Source: Fluviicola sp.
GTDB lineage: Bacteria; Bacteroidota; Bacteroidia; Flavobacteriales_D; Crocinitomicaceae
Length of the DNA: 64,000 nucleotides
Direction: 5' to 3'
Assembly: GCF_039596395.1 (NCBI RefSeq)
Contig: NZ_JBCNJT010000004.1
Coordinates: forward strand, 310,001 to 374,000
Positions 7,505 through 15,581 of the stretch are shown here, piece by piece. Under the pieces are notes generated by a model. That model did not search any database, had not been told where the DNA came from, and saw nothing but the letters and a program-made list of their open reading frames with translations. How positions within the stretch are numbered: the stretch's first letter is position 1; each line of letters starts with the position of its first letter. The translations under genes and the position numbers were made by a program.

Positions 7505-8752
7505 TTATTTCAGAAATCTTCTTCGCAGTACGATCTGGCCGTTTACAGGGAATCCGGCAGATTTACCCAAATAGTAATCCGTATGGAACGGGCGCAGGAT
7601 ATCTGCATTCACTTTCGCACCCACACCCCATTTCGGGTTGAAGTTGTAATAGTATTGCAAGCCGAATTCCATCGTCAGGGAATTGGAATGCTCTACTTTC
7701 CCGGTGAAAGTCCGTTCGCGCTGGATGACCTGGTTCTCGAAAATTTGTTCTTTTCCATGGATAAACAGCTGCACACCCGGAACAACTGCCACGGCAAATT
7801 CCGAACGTCTGAAGGTATAACCGAATTTCAACGGAATTTCCAACGAATACAATTGTTTCACGGAAACTGTTCTTGTGATATTCGGAGAGAAATTCGTTTC
7901 GCGGTATTCCAAGCCGCCGAAACCTTCCAAACGGCCTTGTAATCCGAAACTTACAAATGCATTGTCGATCCGTTTGATGTAACCGCCACCAAATACTGCT
8001 CCGCCCACCACATTCCGTTTCTGGTCCGGTGACAAGTAGGGAGATCTGCCGATTGTCGGCCCCAGCTCTGCATACCATTCATTGGATTCCTGGGCTGTTT
8101 TTTCCGGAAGCGGGGCTATTTCTTCGTGAGGAACGCGTTCGTAACGTGCTTCCAGGTTCAGTGAGTCTAATTCAGAATGAGAATGAGAAACAGTATGAGG
8201 ATCAGCTTCGGGATTTGGTGTCAAAACAATGCTATTTTCCGGCGTTTGCTGAGTGTTGTTTCCGTCAATCGCATTTACCGGTTCTTCTTCAGCCAAAAAA
8301 GCTTTTATCCGCTTACCCGGACTTTGGGTGTGTACCTGTTTTTCCGGTGCTCTGAAAGACGTGTTGATGTGCTGCGTATTTACTGCCGCTTCAGAAGATG
8401 GAACAGAGGAGTTTTCGGCCATAACAGGAAGCTGTTTTTCTTTCCCGCTTTGAACAAACAGTCCCTCATCCTGCTTTTCATTCTCATTCCCGCTCTGTTT
8501 CTCATTCTGCACTAAGCGGTCTACTTTCTCTGAATGCGACGGATAGAACCATACGATTCCGGCCAGAACAAAAGCAGAAGCTAAAGGAATCCAGTAAAGT
8601 CCGCGTTTCTTTTTAGGCTCTGCAGGCAGCATGGCTTCCATTTCAGACCAGAATTCCGGAACAAAAAGCGCCTCAGGTCCTTCAGAGGCATGTGCATCTC
8701 TGAACAACTGATCCAGCTCCTCGTCGCTGATATGTCGATCTGAATATTTCAT
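7505..8752 (-). CDS. Anti-sigma-like membrane protein with C-terminal outer-membrane beta-barrel-like domain
   Basis: A 415-aa protein. Residues 1-50 form a short cytoplasmic segment (DEELDQLFRDAHAS, FVPEFWSEMEAMLP) placed like a sigma-binding N-terminus. A TM helix follows at about 53-69 (WIPLASAFVLAGIVWFYP), then a low-complexity polar linker to about 225. The C-terminal 190 residues have alternating strands ending in an aromatic/basic motif (VGGAVFGGGYIKRI, SLEIPLKFGYTF, LTMEFGLQYYYNFNPKWGVGAKVNADILRPFH), as in small PorT/OmpA-like barrels. It overlaps the ECF sigma gene by 4 bases (ATGA), so it is very likely that factor's anti-sigma partner. Parts of the linker are encoded by a dispersed repeat (8173-8200 and 8481-8510). 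Confidence 0.75.
   Translation of the reverse strand: MKYSDRHISDEELDQLFRDAHASEGPEALFVPEFWSEMEAMLPAEPKKKRGLYWIPLASAFVLAGIVWFYPSHSEKVDRLVQNEKQSGNENEKQDEGLFVQSGKEKQLPVMAENSSVPSSEAAVNTQHINTSFRAPEKQVHTQSPGKRIKAFLAEEEPVNAIDGNNTQQTPENSIVLTPNPEADPHTVSHSHSELDSLNLEARYERVPHEEIAPLPEKTAQESNEWYAELGPTIGRSPYLSPDQKRNVVGGAVFGGGYIKRIDNAFVSFGLQGRLEGFGGLEYRETNFSPNITRTVSVKQLYSLEIPLKFGYTFRRSEFAVAVVPGVQLFIHGKEQIFENQVIQRERTFTGKVEHSNSLTMEFGLQYYYNFNPKWGVGAKVNADILRPFHTDYYLGKSAGFPVNGQIVLRRRFLK
8173..8200 (+). repeat. Copy of GAATGAGAAACAG-type dispersed repeat (inside CDS)
   Basis: It contains GAATGAGAATGAGAAACAG followed by TATGAGG and lies inside the anti-sigma-like gene. It resembles the repeats at 20522-20580 and 46833-46906, and is inverted relative to the copy at 8481-8510. 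Confidence 0.55.
8481..8510 (-). repeat. Copy of GAATGAGAAACAG-type dispersed repeat (inside CDS)
   Basis: On the minus strand it reads GAATGAGAAACAGAGCGGGA followed by ATGAGAA, nearly identical to the tRNA-linked copy at 46881-46906. In the coding frame it supplies the linker residues NEKQSGNENEKQDEG. Confidence 0.6.
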
Positions 8753-9324
8753 ATTACAAAGCGTTTTTCATACCTGTTTTCCATCAATTCCAACCGGTCT
8801 CTCAGCAGTTTTCGTGCCGTAGATAAATGCCACTTGGAAGTTCCCTCCGAAATCTCGAGCAAGTCGCCGATTTCTTTGTGGTTATACCCGTCAATTACGT
8901 AGAGCGTAAAAACGTGTGCTGAAATGGGCGGGATTGTCTTGAGTAAATCCAGGATTTCCTGGTAGTTCAATTCAAGAGCTCCTGAATTCTCAACCCTTTC
9001 CGCCGAATTCGCCAACTCGGCTTCCGTTTCTTTCGCTAAGATTAGCTGATTGTGATTCTTATTTTTCCGGTATTCATCAATCAGTGTATTTACAATAATC
9101 CGTTTGGCCCATGCTGCAAAGTTCAACTCATCCAGGTCTACATTCTGCAAGCCGTTCACTATCTTCAGGAACCCGTTGTTCAATGCATGCCGCGCATCTT
9201 CATGGTTGGAATAATAGCGCATGCAGAGGCGTATAAATTGCCTGTAACAATACTCGTAGAGCACTTTTTGCGAGCGTCTATCATTCTCAGCGGACCCCAA
9301 CAATATCTGTTTGGTTACTTGCAT
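8749..9324 (-). CDS. ECF-type RNA polymerase sigma factor
   Basis: A 191-aa sigma-70 family factor. Region 2 spans about 20-95 (YEYCYRQFIRLCMRYYSNHEDARHALNNGFLKI, then FAAWAKRIIVNTLIDEYRK). Region 4 lies at about 128-180 with a helix-turn-helix (HKEIGDLLEISEGTSKWHLSTARKLLRDRL). It directs polymerase to an alternative regulon. The 4-base overlap with the downstream anti-sigma-like membrane protein indicates co-translation and a sigma/anti-sigma pair. The signal and regulon are unknown. The start at MQVTKQILLG follows a TAnnTTTG-poor region, so no promoter is called. Confidence 0.92.
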   Translation of the reverse strand: MQVTKQILLGSAENDRRSQKVLYEYCYRQFIRLCMRYYSNHEDARHALNNGFLKIVNGLQNVDLDELNFAAWAKRIIVNTLIDEYRKNKNHNQLILAKETEAELANSAERVENSGALELNYQEILDLLKTIPPISAHVFTLYVIDGYNHKEIGDLLEISEGTSKWHLSTARKLLRDRLELMENRYEKRFVI

Positions 9325-9407
9325 GTATTTGGGTTCAAATAGTTGTTCATTAACAAGTCAAAATGTTGAAAGTTGAATCTTGCTTTTTACACATAACGTC
9401 CTATCTT

Positions 9408-9415
9408 TACATTTG
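9408..9415 (+). promoter_or_regulatory. -7 promoter element TACATTTG
   Basis: A match to TAnnTTTG, 18 bases before the ATG of the histidine phosphatase gene at 9434. Confidence 0.45.
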
Positions 9416-9433
9416 GTTGGAAATTAAGTAAAA

Positions 9434-9940
9434 ATGTTGACACTAAACCTGATTCGGCACGCAAAAACCCAGCAAATATCACCAACCGGGAAGGATTACG
9501 ATCGTGAACTTTTAGATAAAGGAATCTCCCAGGCAAACGTCCTGGGCAATTATTTACAGGCTCATCACATCTCTCTCGGGAAGGTTATTTGTTCCAGTGC
9601 TGTCAGAACACAGCAAACACGATCTATTATTTGTCAGCATCTGACCGAACGCTGCAACTACGAGTTCTCGAAGGATTTATACAATGCTTTTTATACGGAA
9701 ATCATCGATGTGATTCAGGCTCTTGGCAAAGGAGAACCCGTTGTAACCATTGTGGCGCACAACGACGGCATTTCACAACTGGCCCGTTACCTTTCGGGGG
9801 AGTTTATCCATTTGCGTACTTCTGAAATGATTTCCCTGGCTATTCCCTTTGAATCGTGGGAGTATTTAAGTGAAGGCACTGCGGGGATTATCTTCCAGTA
9901 TCGTCCTGAGGTCTTTCTCCCTCATCCGGTGATTTCCTGA
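9434..9940 (+). CDS. Histidine phosphatase family protein (SixA-like)
   Basis: A 168-aa protein of the phosphoglycerate-mutase-like superfamily. The catalytic RHAKT motif is at 8-12 (His9 is the phospho-acceptor). It continues with KDYDRELLDKGISQANVLGNYL and the second-Arg segment SSAVRTQQT, and has a later VAHNDGISQLARYLSG carrying the second catalytic His. Size and motifs match the compact SixA group, which removes phosphate from phosphohistidine or small substrates; the substrate here is not determinable. Its 3' end overlaps the convergent rhomboid gene by 53 bases. Confidence 0.9.
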   Translation: MLTLNLIRHAKTQQISPTGKDYDRELLDKGISQANVLGNYLQAHHISLGKVICSSAVRTQQTRSIICQHLTERCNYEFSKDLYNAFYTEIIDVIQALGKGEPVVTIVAHNDGISQLARYLSGEFIHLRTSEMISLAIPFESWEYLSEGTAGIIFQYRPEVFLPHPVIS

Positions 9941-10709
9941 TCGGGTTTACGTGATAAATAACCCGGATCGGTGGCCGCGGCCCGTAAACAGCTTCCTGTT
10001 CGCGCATGAGTTGTTCGATGTATTGCCGGTGTGCGATTTCTTCCTGGTTCCTGCGCCACATTCCTTCCAGGTCGGGAGGTTCGATACCCAGTTCTTTTTC
10101 AATTTCATACTGGAACTTGGCACGCACCGGCCCACGGTTGCGGTAAGCAACTGCTAACAGCACGCCCACCACAAATCCTCCGAAATGGCCTTCCCAGGAA
10201 ATGGACGGTTCGATCGGGAAAATTCCCCAAATCATACTCCCGTACACAAAGATGACCGCGAGTGAAATTCCCTGCAGGGCCAATATTCTTCGAAAGAAAC
10301 CGGAAACAAACAGGAATCCGAAAAGTGCGTAAATCACACCGCTCATCCCAATGTGGTACGAACCGTTGTCTTTTGCGATCCACCAAACAATCAATCCAGT
10401 TCCTATCCAGGAAATTGCAAAAACTTTCCAGGCGATTTCCCGGTAATAATAGATCACCGCAGCCAAAAGCAGGAAAGTAGGAAGCGAATTATTCAAAATG
10501 TGCTTCACATTGTAAGGATCATGTAATAATGGCATGAAAAGCACTCCTTTCCAACTGCTCCATTGCCGCGGACGAATCCCCCATTCCACCAGATTACCCC
10601 CTCCCGGAGTCGTTTCCAGCAGCCAGATTGTCCAGCAAAGAAGAAGCAAAAGCAGCGGGTAAATCAACGCTTCAGCAGCTGAACCTGGTATTTTTGTTTG
10701 TGTTCTCAC
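9888..10709 (-). CDS. Rhomboid family intramembrane serine protease
   Basis: A 273-aa inner-membrane protease. The catalytic dyad is visible: Ser123 in GMSGVIYALFGF and His175 in WEGHFGGFVVG, each in a TM helix. Six or so hydrophobic segments run from residue 16 to about 192. The C-terminal 80 residues are a charged cytoplasmic tail (ELGIEPPDLEGMWRRNQEEIAHRQYIEQL). Rhomboids cleave TM segments of membrane proteins; the substrate is not indicated by the neighbours. The long antiparallel overlap with the SixA-like gene is real for these frames, because both C-termini have coding character. Confidence 0.9.
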   Translation of the reverse strand: MRTQTKIPGSAAEALIYPLLLLLLCWTIWLLETTPGGGNLVEWGIRPRQWSSWKGVLFMPLLHDPYNVKHILNNSLPTFLLLAAVIYYYREIAWKVFAISWIGTGLIVWWIAKDNGSYHIGMSGVIYALFGFLFVSGFFRRILALQGISLAVIFVYGSMIWGIFPIEPSISWEGHFGGFVVGVLLAVAYRNRGPVRAKFQYEIEKELGIEPPDLEGMWRRNQEEIAHRQYIEQLMREQEAVYGPRPPIRVIYHVNPIRKSPDEGERPQDDTGR

Positions 10710-10789
10710 GGCTGGGCCACGTCAAAAAGCAAACCGGAAATAAAAGCCTGACAGAATGGCATTTATACGTTTAAAATTTGTCATTCTCT

Positions 10790-10819
10790 CGTAGGGGCAT
10801 AAAATTTTATGCCCCTACG
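10790..10819. repeat. Perfect 30-bp palindrome, GTAGGGGC family
   Basis: CGTAGGGGCATAAAA followed by its exact reverse complement. It lies between two divergent genes, so it cannot be a simple terminator for either. The arms share GTAGGGGC/GCCCCTAC with the palindrome at 2568-2603. Confidence 0.8.
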
Positions 10820-10864
10820 GTTTTTAATCAACGTTGGTAACAGATGAATGTTTAATTTAGGAAT

Positions 10865-12340
10865 ATGAAGAGAAAAAACAGACTATTCCTTCTGGTCCTG
10901 GGCTTATTGCCTGTTATTTCACTGGGACAAGACAATCATTACTGGAACGACCAATTCGGGATTAAAGCTACCGCCCTGGGAGGTGCTGCTGTTGGCGGCC
11001 TGGACGATTATTCCATGGTTTATTACAATGCAGCGGCCATGACACTGGTTGAAAAGAGAGCACTTTCATTTTCCCTGAGTGCTTACCAGATCAGGAAATT
11101 CAAACAACAAAACGCATTGGGGCCCGAACAGGATATTCAAAGTACCGAATTCTCCGTGGTTCCGAATATGATCGCGGGAATCATGGTACCGAAGAAATTC
11201 AAAAAATGGCATGCCGGGTATATGCTCTTGTCGAAAAATGTACACAACAGCAAACTGAACTCCTTTCATTCGGGAAAATACGATGCAATCGACGCTCCGG
11301 GGGAGGAGAAATTTCTTTCCAAATACGCCCAGGAGATCCGGAATATCGAATATTGGGTTGGTTTTGGGATTTCCTATGATATCAACAAGCACTTATCGGT
11401 AGGCTTAACGCACATGGGCGGATTTAAAGGCGTGCGTTATTACAATGATTACTCGGTAACGGTGCTTCCACAAGACACTTCTTCCTCACAGGACACCCGT
11501 TTTTCGTCCAATATCTCTTTCAACTATTGGGATGTAAAAGCCATGTTCAAGCCTTCAGTATTACTTCATTATCCCAAATTCCGGGTAGGTTTTGCAGCCA
11601 CGCTTCCCACTTTCAACATTGTGGGCAGAGGCACTTTCCTTCGCGAATTTTCAACCCTCAACCTGGATGGCGAAGGCTTGCTTCCAGTAGATATTTCTAT
11701 TGCTTCCAAATCAACCAGGAACAAAGTCAAGGTGAAAAACCCGGCTTCCTTCAGTTTAGGAATTGCGGCACAACTAAGCAAAAATATCTGGTTGAATATT
11801 ACCGCGGAAACATTCCTGCAACAAAAATATTACCTGATCCATGATGATCCGACAACCGCAGAGCGCTATCCGGAGTTTATCAGTGATTCGACCATCAAAG
11901 CCTTATTTGGCGGACAAAAATTCCTGGATTATGGTGAAGGTGCAAGGCCGGTTACCAATCTCGGGATCGGGTTTGATATTCAACTGTCCAAAAAGGCTTC
12001 CTTTCAATTTGGCGGTCATACGGATTTCAACTACAACCGGAACCCGGTCTACCTGTTTACACGACAACACATCCAGTCTTCCCAATACAATCGGTTGGTC
12101 TTTGCTATGGGAGGAAATCTGGACTTAAAGGGCGGTAAGAAAGCTGCTCTTGTACTGGAATTCGGGTTTTCGCTGCCCAAAACAACAGATTACGTGATCG
12201 ATTTCACCACACCGAATGCAGGGCGGAATGGGTTAATGGGCGATCCGGGAGGTGGCGTTGAAACACAATCCTATACCTTTCGGTTGATGCTTGAATTGAC
12301 TTTGGGCAAAATTTTAGATGAAATTAAAGTCGAAAAGTGA
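10865..12340 (+). CDS. OmpP1/FadL-like outer-membrane protein, copy 1
   Basis: A 491-aa protein with a signal peptide (MKRKNRLFLLVLGLLPVISLGQ). The mature N-terminus reads GIKATALGGAAVGGLDDYSMVYYNAAAM, the hallmark of FadL/OmpP1 outer-membrane channels (the N-terminal ATALGGA...YNPAAM motif). The rest is a run of amphipathic strands ending in a terminal strand SYTFRLMLELTLGKI. FadL proteins import hydrophobic compounds. It is followed 73 bases later by a close paralogue in the same orientation with the same length and motif order, evidence of tandem duplication. Confidence 0.85.
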   Translation: MKRKNRLFLLVLGLLPVISLGQDNHYWNDQFGIKATALGGAAVGGLDDYSMVYYNAAAMTLVEKRALSFSLSAYQIRKFKQQNALGPEQDIQSTEFSVVPNMIAGIMVPKKFKKWHAGYMLLSKNVHNSKLNSFHSGKYDAIDAPGEEKFLSKYAQEIRNIEYWVGFGISYDINKHLSVGLTHMGGFKGVRYYNDYSVTVLPQDTSSSQDTRFSSNISFNYWDVKAMFKPSVLLHYPKFRVGFAATLPTFNIVGRGTFLREFSTLNLDGEGLLPVDISIASKSTRNKVKVKNPASFSLGIAAQLSKNIWLNITAETFLQQKYYLIHDDPTTAERYPEFISDSTIKALFGGQKFLDYGEGARPVTNLGIGFDIQLSKKASFQFGGHTDFNYNRNPVYLFTRQHIQSSQYNRLVFAMGGNLDLKGGKKAALVLEFGFSLPKTTDYVIDFTTPNAGRNGLMGDPGGGVETQSYTFRLMLELTLGKILDEIKVEK

Positions 12341-12413
12341 TTCAGGGAGGAAGTTTTTAATTCATCTTTATTTTTCAGGTTTTAATTTACATTTCAATTT
12401 GTAAATTCGGAAC

Positions 12414-13865
12414 ATGAACCGGAATAAGACTGTACTGCTTCTGTTTATGAGCTGTTTAAGCTTTGTCTTGTCGGCACAGGATTTTCACTACTGGACGGAC
12501 CAATTCGGGATTAAAGCCACAGCTTTGGGTGGTGCTGTCGTGAGCGGACAAGACGATCATTCCATGGTTTACTACAACCCGGCAGCCATGACGCTGGTTC
12601 AGACCCCCAGCCTTTCCTTTTCGATCAACGCCTATCAATACCGGACTTTCAAACAAAAAAATGCACTTGGCCCAAACCAGGACCTGGAAAGTACCGATTA
12701 CGCAACGGTTCCCAACATGATGGCAGGGATTTTTGTTTTCCGCAAACGTCCCAGGTGGCGCGTCGGGTACATGGTTGTTTCCCGGAATGTCTACAACAAC
12801 AAACTGGATCTATACAATTCCGGGCGGTACGATGTCCTGGAATTGCCCGGAGATGAAAACTTTGTTTCTTCCTATGCTTACGAAATTCACACGGGTGAAT
12901 ACTGGGCAGGGTTGAGTGTTTCCTACGCAGCTAACACGCATTTGTCATTCGGACTTTCGCACATGGGAGCTTACAAAACCACCAAGTATTACAACAATTA
13001 TTCGATTACCGTTCTACCGCCCGACACTTCCTCTTCGCAGATTACGCGCTTTGCTTCCACCATCTCCTTCAATTACTGGGACGTGAAAGCAATCTTCAAA
13101 CCTTCCGTGCTGGTTCATTACCCGAAATTCCGATTCGGGCTGGCCGTAACGCTCCCTTCCATCAACATTATCGGGAAAGGGAATTTTTACCGGGAAATTT
13201 CTACCCTGAATATGGCCGATGTACTTCCTTTTGACTTTGCCGTCATTGACCGGGCTCAAAAGAGCAAGGTACAGCACAAAACAACCACTTCATTCAGTTA
13301 CGGGATCAGCGCCCAGCTGTGGTCGAAATGCTGGCTGCACATCAATGCGGAAACGTTCCTGGGGCAAAGCTATTATCTTATCCACCGGGCAAAAAGCGAA
13401 ACCGAACATTATCCGTCCATCATCAACGATGTACTGATCACCAATATTTTCGGCAACCAGGCTTTTCTTTCTTACGGAGAAGCATACAAACCGGTCACCA
13501 ATATCGGGATCGGGCTCGATTTCAAACTTTCCGATCAATTGAACCTGCAACTGGGCTCACACACCGATTTCAATTACAACAAGTTTCCGGTGTATGAATT
13601 TGAACGGCAACGGATACAGGCTTCGCAATACGACCGGTTAGTGACATCAGCCGGTGGGAATTATGTCTTAAAGAACGGCAGACGCTTCGCACTGGCTTTC
13701 GAATTCGGCTTCTCTCTGCCGAAGACAACGGATTACAATGTCGACTTCACCACGCCTAACGTTTCCCGGAACGGAATTACGGGTGATGCTGCAAGCGGTG
13801 TAAAAACATACGCTTATTCGTATAAGCTGATGTTCGAGGTGACACTGGGGAAATTGCTGAAGTAA
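12414..13865 (+). CDS. OmpP1/FadL-like outer-membrane protein, copy 2
   Basis: A 483-aa paralogue of the preceding gene, alignable along its whole length. It shares FHYWTDQFGIKATALGGAVV and DDHSMVYYNPAAMTLV, the middle segments YYNNYSITVLPPDTSSSQ and SFNYWDVKAIFKPSVLVHYPKF, and the end FGFSLPKTTDYNVDFTTPN. The signal peptide is MNRNKTVLLLFMSCLSFVLSAQ. Here the FadL motif has the canonical YNPAAM (YNAAAM in copy 1). The ligand is unknown; divergence between the copies suggests separate specificity or regulation. A gap of more than 500 bases follows it. Confidence 0.85.
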   Translation: MNRNKTVLLLFMSCLSFVLSAQDFHYWTDQFGIKATALGGAVVSGQDDHSMVYYNPAAMTLVQTPSLSFSINAYQYRTFKQKNALGPNQDLESTDYATVPNMMAGIFVFRKRPRWRVGYMVVSRNVYNNKLDLYNSGRYDVLELPGDENFVSSYAYEIHTGEYWAGLSVSYAANTHLSFGLSHMGAYKTTKYYNNYSITVLPPDTSSSQITRFASTISFNYWDVKAIFKPSVLVHYPKFRFGLAVTLPSINIIGKGNFYREISTLNMADVLPFDFAVIDRAQKSKVQHKTTTSFSYGISAQLWSKCWLHINAETFLGQSYYLIHRAKSETEHYPSIINDVLITNIFGNQAFLSYGEAYKPVTNIGIGLDFKLSDQLNLQLGSHTDFNYNKFPVYEFERQRIQASQYDRLVTSAGGNYVLKNGRRFALAFEFGFSLPKTTDYNVDFTTPNVSRNGITGDAASGVKTYAYSYKLMFEVTLGKLLK

Positions 13866-13915
13866 TACATTTCTCACAACCGCGCAAAATCAACCGTCAT
13901 TTTCCAGTCAAAAAT

Positions 13916-13971
13916 GGGTCAAGTATGGATTAAGTACGGATCAAGTATAGGTCAAGTATGGATATAGTATC
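13916..13971. repeat. Short degenerate tandem repeat
   Basis: Four to five imperfect units of about 11-14 bases built on GGTCAAGTATGGAT / TAAGTACGGAT / ATAGTAT follow the second FadL-like gene. Apart from this and the small ORF at 14109-14207, I see no gene in 13866-14404. Confidence 0.55.
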
Positions 13972-14108
13972 AAACAGTTAAATATTGAACACGCAAGCTG
14001 CGTTTTTCCACGCAAAATTGAATTGAAATTTTCGAAAAATAGCTTGAAAAAATCCGGGCATATCGCTCTCGTACACAAACCCATCCTTCTCACAAATGTA
14101 AAATCGAT

Positions 14109-14207
14109 TTACCGGAAACCGAAGTAAATAATCACCGACCCGACAACCAGCCACAACCAGAAAGTGCGGTCTACAAAAGCCATTAATTTGAATCTGTTAC
14201 TTCTCAT
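14109..14207 (-). CDS. 32-aa single-TM small protein
   Basis: The minus-strand ATG at 14205-14207 follows a strong AGGAGGA ribosome-binding sequence (14211-14217), unusual in this window, where Shine-Dalgarno motifs are rare. The product MRSNRFKLMAFVDRTFW... has a basic N-terminus and one hydrophobic helix (FWLWLVVGSVIIYFGF), ending FR. It lies in an otherwise empty gap between the FadL-like pair and the DUF2243 gene and is transcribed divergently from the latter. The function is unknown; expression is supported only by the RBS and topology. Confidence 0.5.
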   Translation of the reverse strand: MRSNRFKLMAFVDRTFWLWLVVGSVIIYFGFR

Positions 14208-14404
14208 GATTCCTCCTGTATTTTTGTTACTTCAAAGATAGCGCAGGGATTTTGGAAGGAAGTTAAGCCCGAATGAAGGATGGATTAATTCCTGAAACAG
14301 GATTTGGGTAACAATCTGTTATTCATGCAACTTTCTTCTGTAAGGATATAAAAAAGCAGGAGGCAGAAAAAACTACTTTAGACAGGACTTGTAATACTAT
14401 TCTT

Positions 14405-15112
14405 ATGAAAAAGTTCTGTTTGTTGTGTTCGTTGTTTTATGTGACCGATTCCATTGCGTGTATCAATTGCAACAAACCCCTGCAACAAGCCATTTATGAC
14501 AGTACTTTTTACCCCAACATCGTCATCATGCTTTCTGCATTTATTGTACTGGCACTGATGGTTTGGCTGCTAAGCTGGTTATCTGTCAGAAAATACCGCA
14601 GGTATACCCTTCAAAGCCCTGCGTTTAAAACGCTTAATCCCGTTCCACTCATGACCGTATCCATGATATGGGGAATTGGCCTGGGAGGTTTTATCGATGG
14701 TATTTCGCTGCACCAGGTTCTGCAATGGCATGAAATGCTTTCCAATAAAATCAGCACCGATTCCTTGCTGGGCAAAAGTGTCAACATGTTCTGGGATGGG
14801 GTTTTTCACTTTTTCTGCTGGATCGTTGTGCTGATCGGTGTGGTACTCTTTTGGAAATTATTATCCCGGAGAGACATTAACCGGTCGGGGTATTTACTTT
14901 CAGGCGGATTGCTCCTTGGCTGGGGATTATTCAACCTCGTGGAAGGAATTATTGATCATCATTTGCTGAAACTACATGTGGTACGCCAGCGGTCCCTGAA
15001 CCCTGAATACGAAAATTACCTGTTCCTGGGCGCTTCCGTTGGAATCGTTTTGATTGGCTGGTTCCTGGTATCCAGGCGTTCCAATTACCGTACTCCGCTT
15101 ACCACCGGATAA
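14405..15112 (+). CDS. DUF2243 family membrane protein
   Basis: A 235-aa polytopic inner-membrane protein. It has the two DUF2243 signatures: GIGLGGFIDGISLHQVLQWHEML at about 90 and GWGLFNLVEGIIDHHLLKLHVV at about 180. They hold paired His residues inside TM helices, so metal or heme binding is plausible. The N-terminus has a signal-like helix followed by CINCNKP. The biochemical role of the family is unknown. It is followed by another small membrane protein and a Crp/Fnr regulator on the same strand. Confidence 0.85.
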   Translation: MKKFCLLCSLFYVTDSIACINCNKPLQQAIYDSTFYPNIVIMLSAFIVLALMVWLLSWLSVRKYRRYTLQSPAFKTLNPVPLMTVSMIWGIGLGGFIDGISLHQVLQWHEMLSNKISTDSLLGKSVNMFWDGVFHFFCWIVVLIGVVLFWKLLSRRDINRSGYLLSGGLLLGWGLFNLVEGIIDHHLLKLHVVRQRSLNPEYENYLFLGASVGIVLIGWFLVSRRSNYRTPLTTG

Positions 15113-15144
15113 TATTTCATTTATTCACATTAAATTTTCAACAG

Positions 15145-15480
15145 ATGGAAAATTGGACAAACACACCTACCCTGCGCTGGTACCATTACCTGGCCGCATT
15201 TTTTGCCGGTTTCTTCCTCGCAAATGCCGTTCCGCACTTTGTCAATGGAATTTCAGGAAACCTGTTCCCCACTCCATTTGCAGATCCGCCGGGACAAGGT
15301 CTTTCTTCTCCGCTGGTCAATGTACTGTGGGCTTTGGCAAACCTGCTGATCGGTTACTTACTGTTCAGAGCTGGCAGAATCAATTCCAGGAGACCGGGCG
15401 TATTGATTACATTCTACCTGGGCATTTCGGTGATCAGTATTCTGCTCAGCATCCTGTTTTTCGATAAGGATTTTGCGTAA
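15145..15480 (+). CDS. Small polytopic membrane protein (111 aa)
   Basis: Three predicted TM helices: WYHYLAAFFAGFFLANAVPHFVNG (12-35), VNVLWALANLLIGYLLF (56-72) and GVLITFYLGISVISILLSILFF (84-105). The AVPHF and FADPPGQGLSSPLVN stretches look like conserved-family motifs, but I cannot name the family with certainty. It starts 32 bases after the DUF2243 gene, probably the same operon. Function unknown. Confidence 0.75.
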   Translation: MENWTNTPTLRWYHYLAAFFAGFFLANAVPHFVNGISGNLFPTPFADPPGQGLSSPLVNVLWALANLLIGYLLFRAGRINSRRPGVLITFYLGISVISILLSILFFDKDFA

Positions 15481-15567
15481 AAAAATACATTTATTTCTGC
15501 TAAAGCGTTGCTCAAAAAGGGGTTTTTCGATTTTAAAAACTTCATTTTTGTTTTTATGCTTTTCCTT

Positions 15568-15575
15568 TATATTTG
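15568..15575 (+). promoter_or_regulatory. Promoter -7 element TATATTTG
   Basis: An exact TAnnTTTG match ending 6 bases before the ATG at 15582. A TTTG (15547-15550) lies 17 bases upstream as a possible -33 element. The transcript would be leaderless or nearly so. Confidence 0.6.
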
Positions 15576-15581
15576 TATGTC

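Noticed and set aside
10790-10819. Perfect palindrome as a transcription terminator
   Set aside because: It lies upstream of both divergent neighbours, so no transcript ends there; treated as a repeat or regulatory site.
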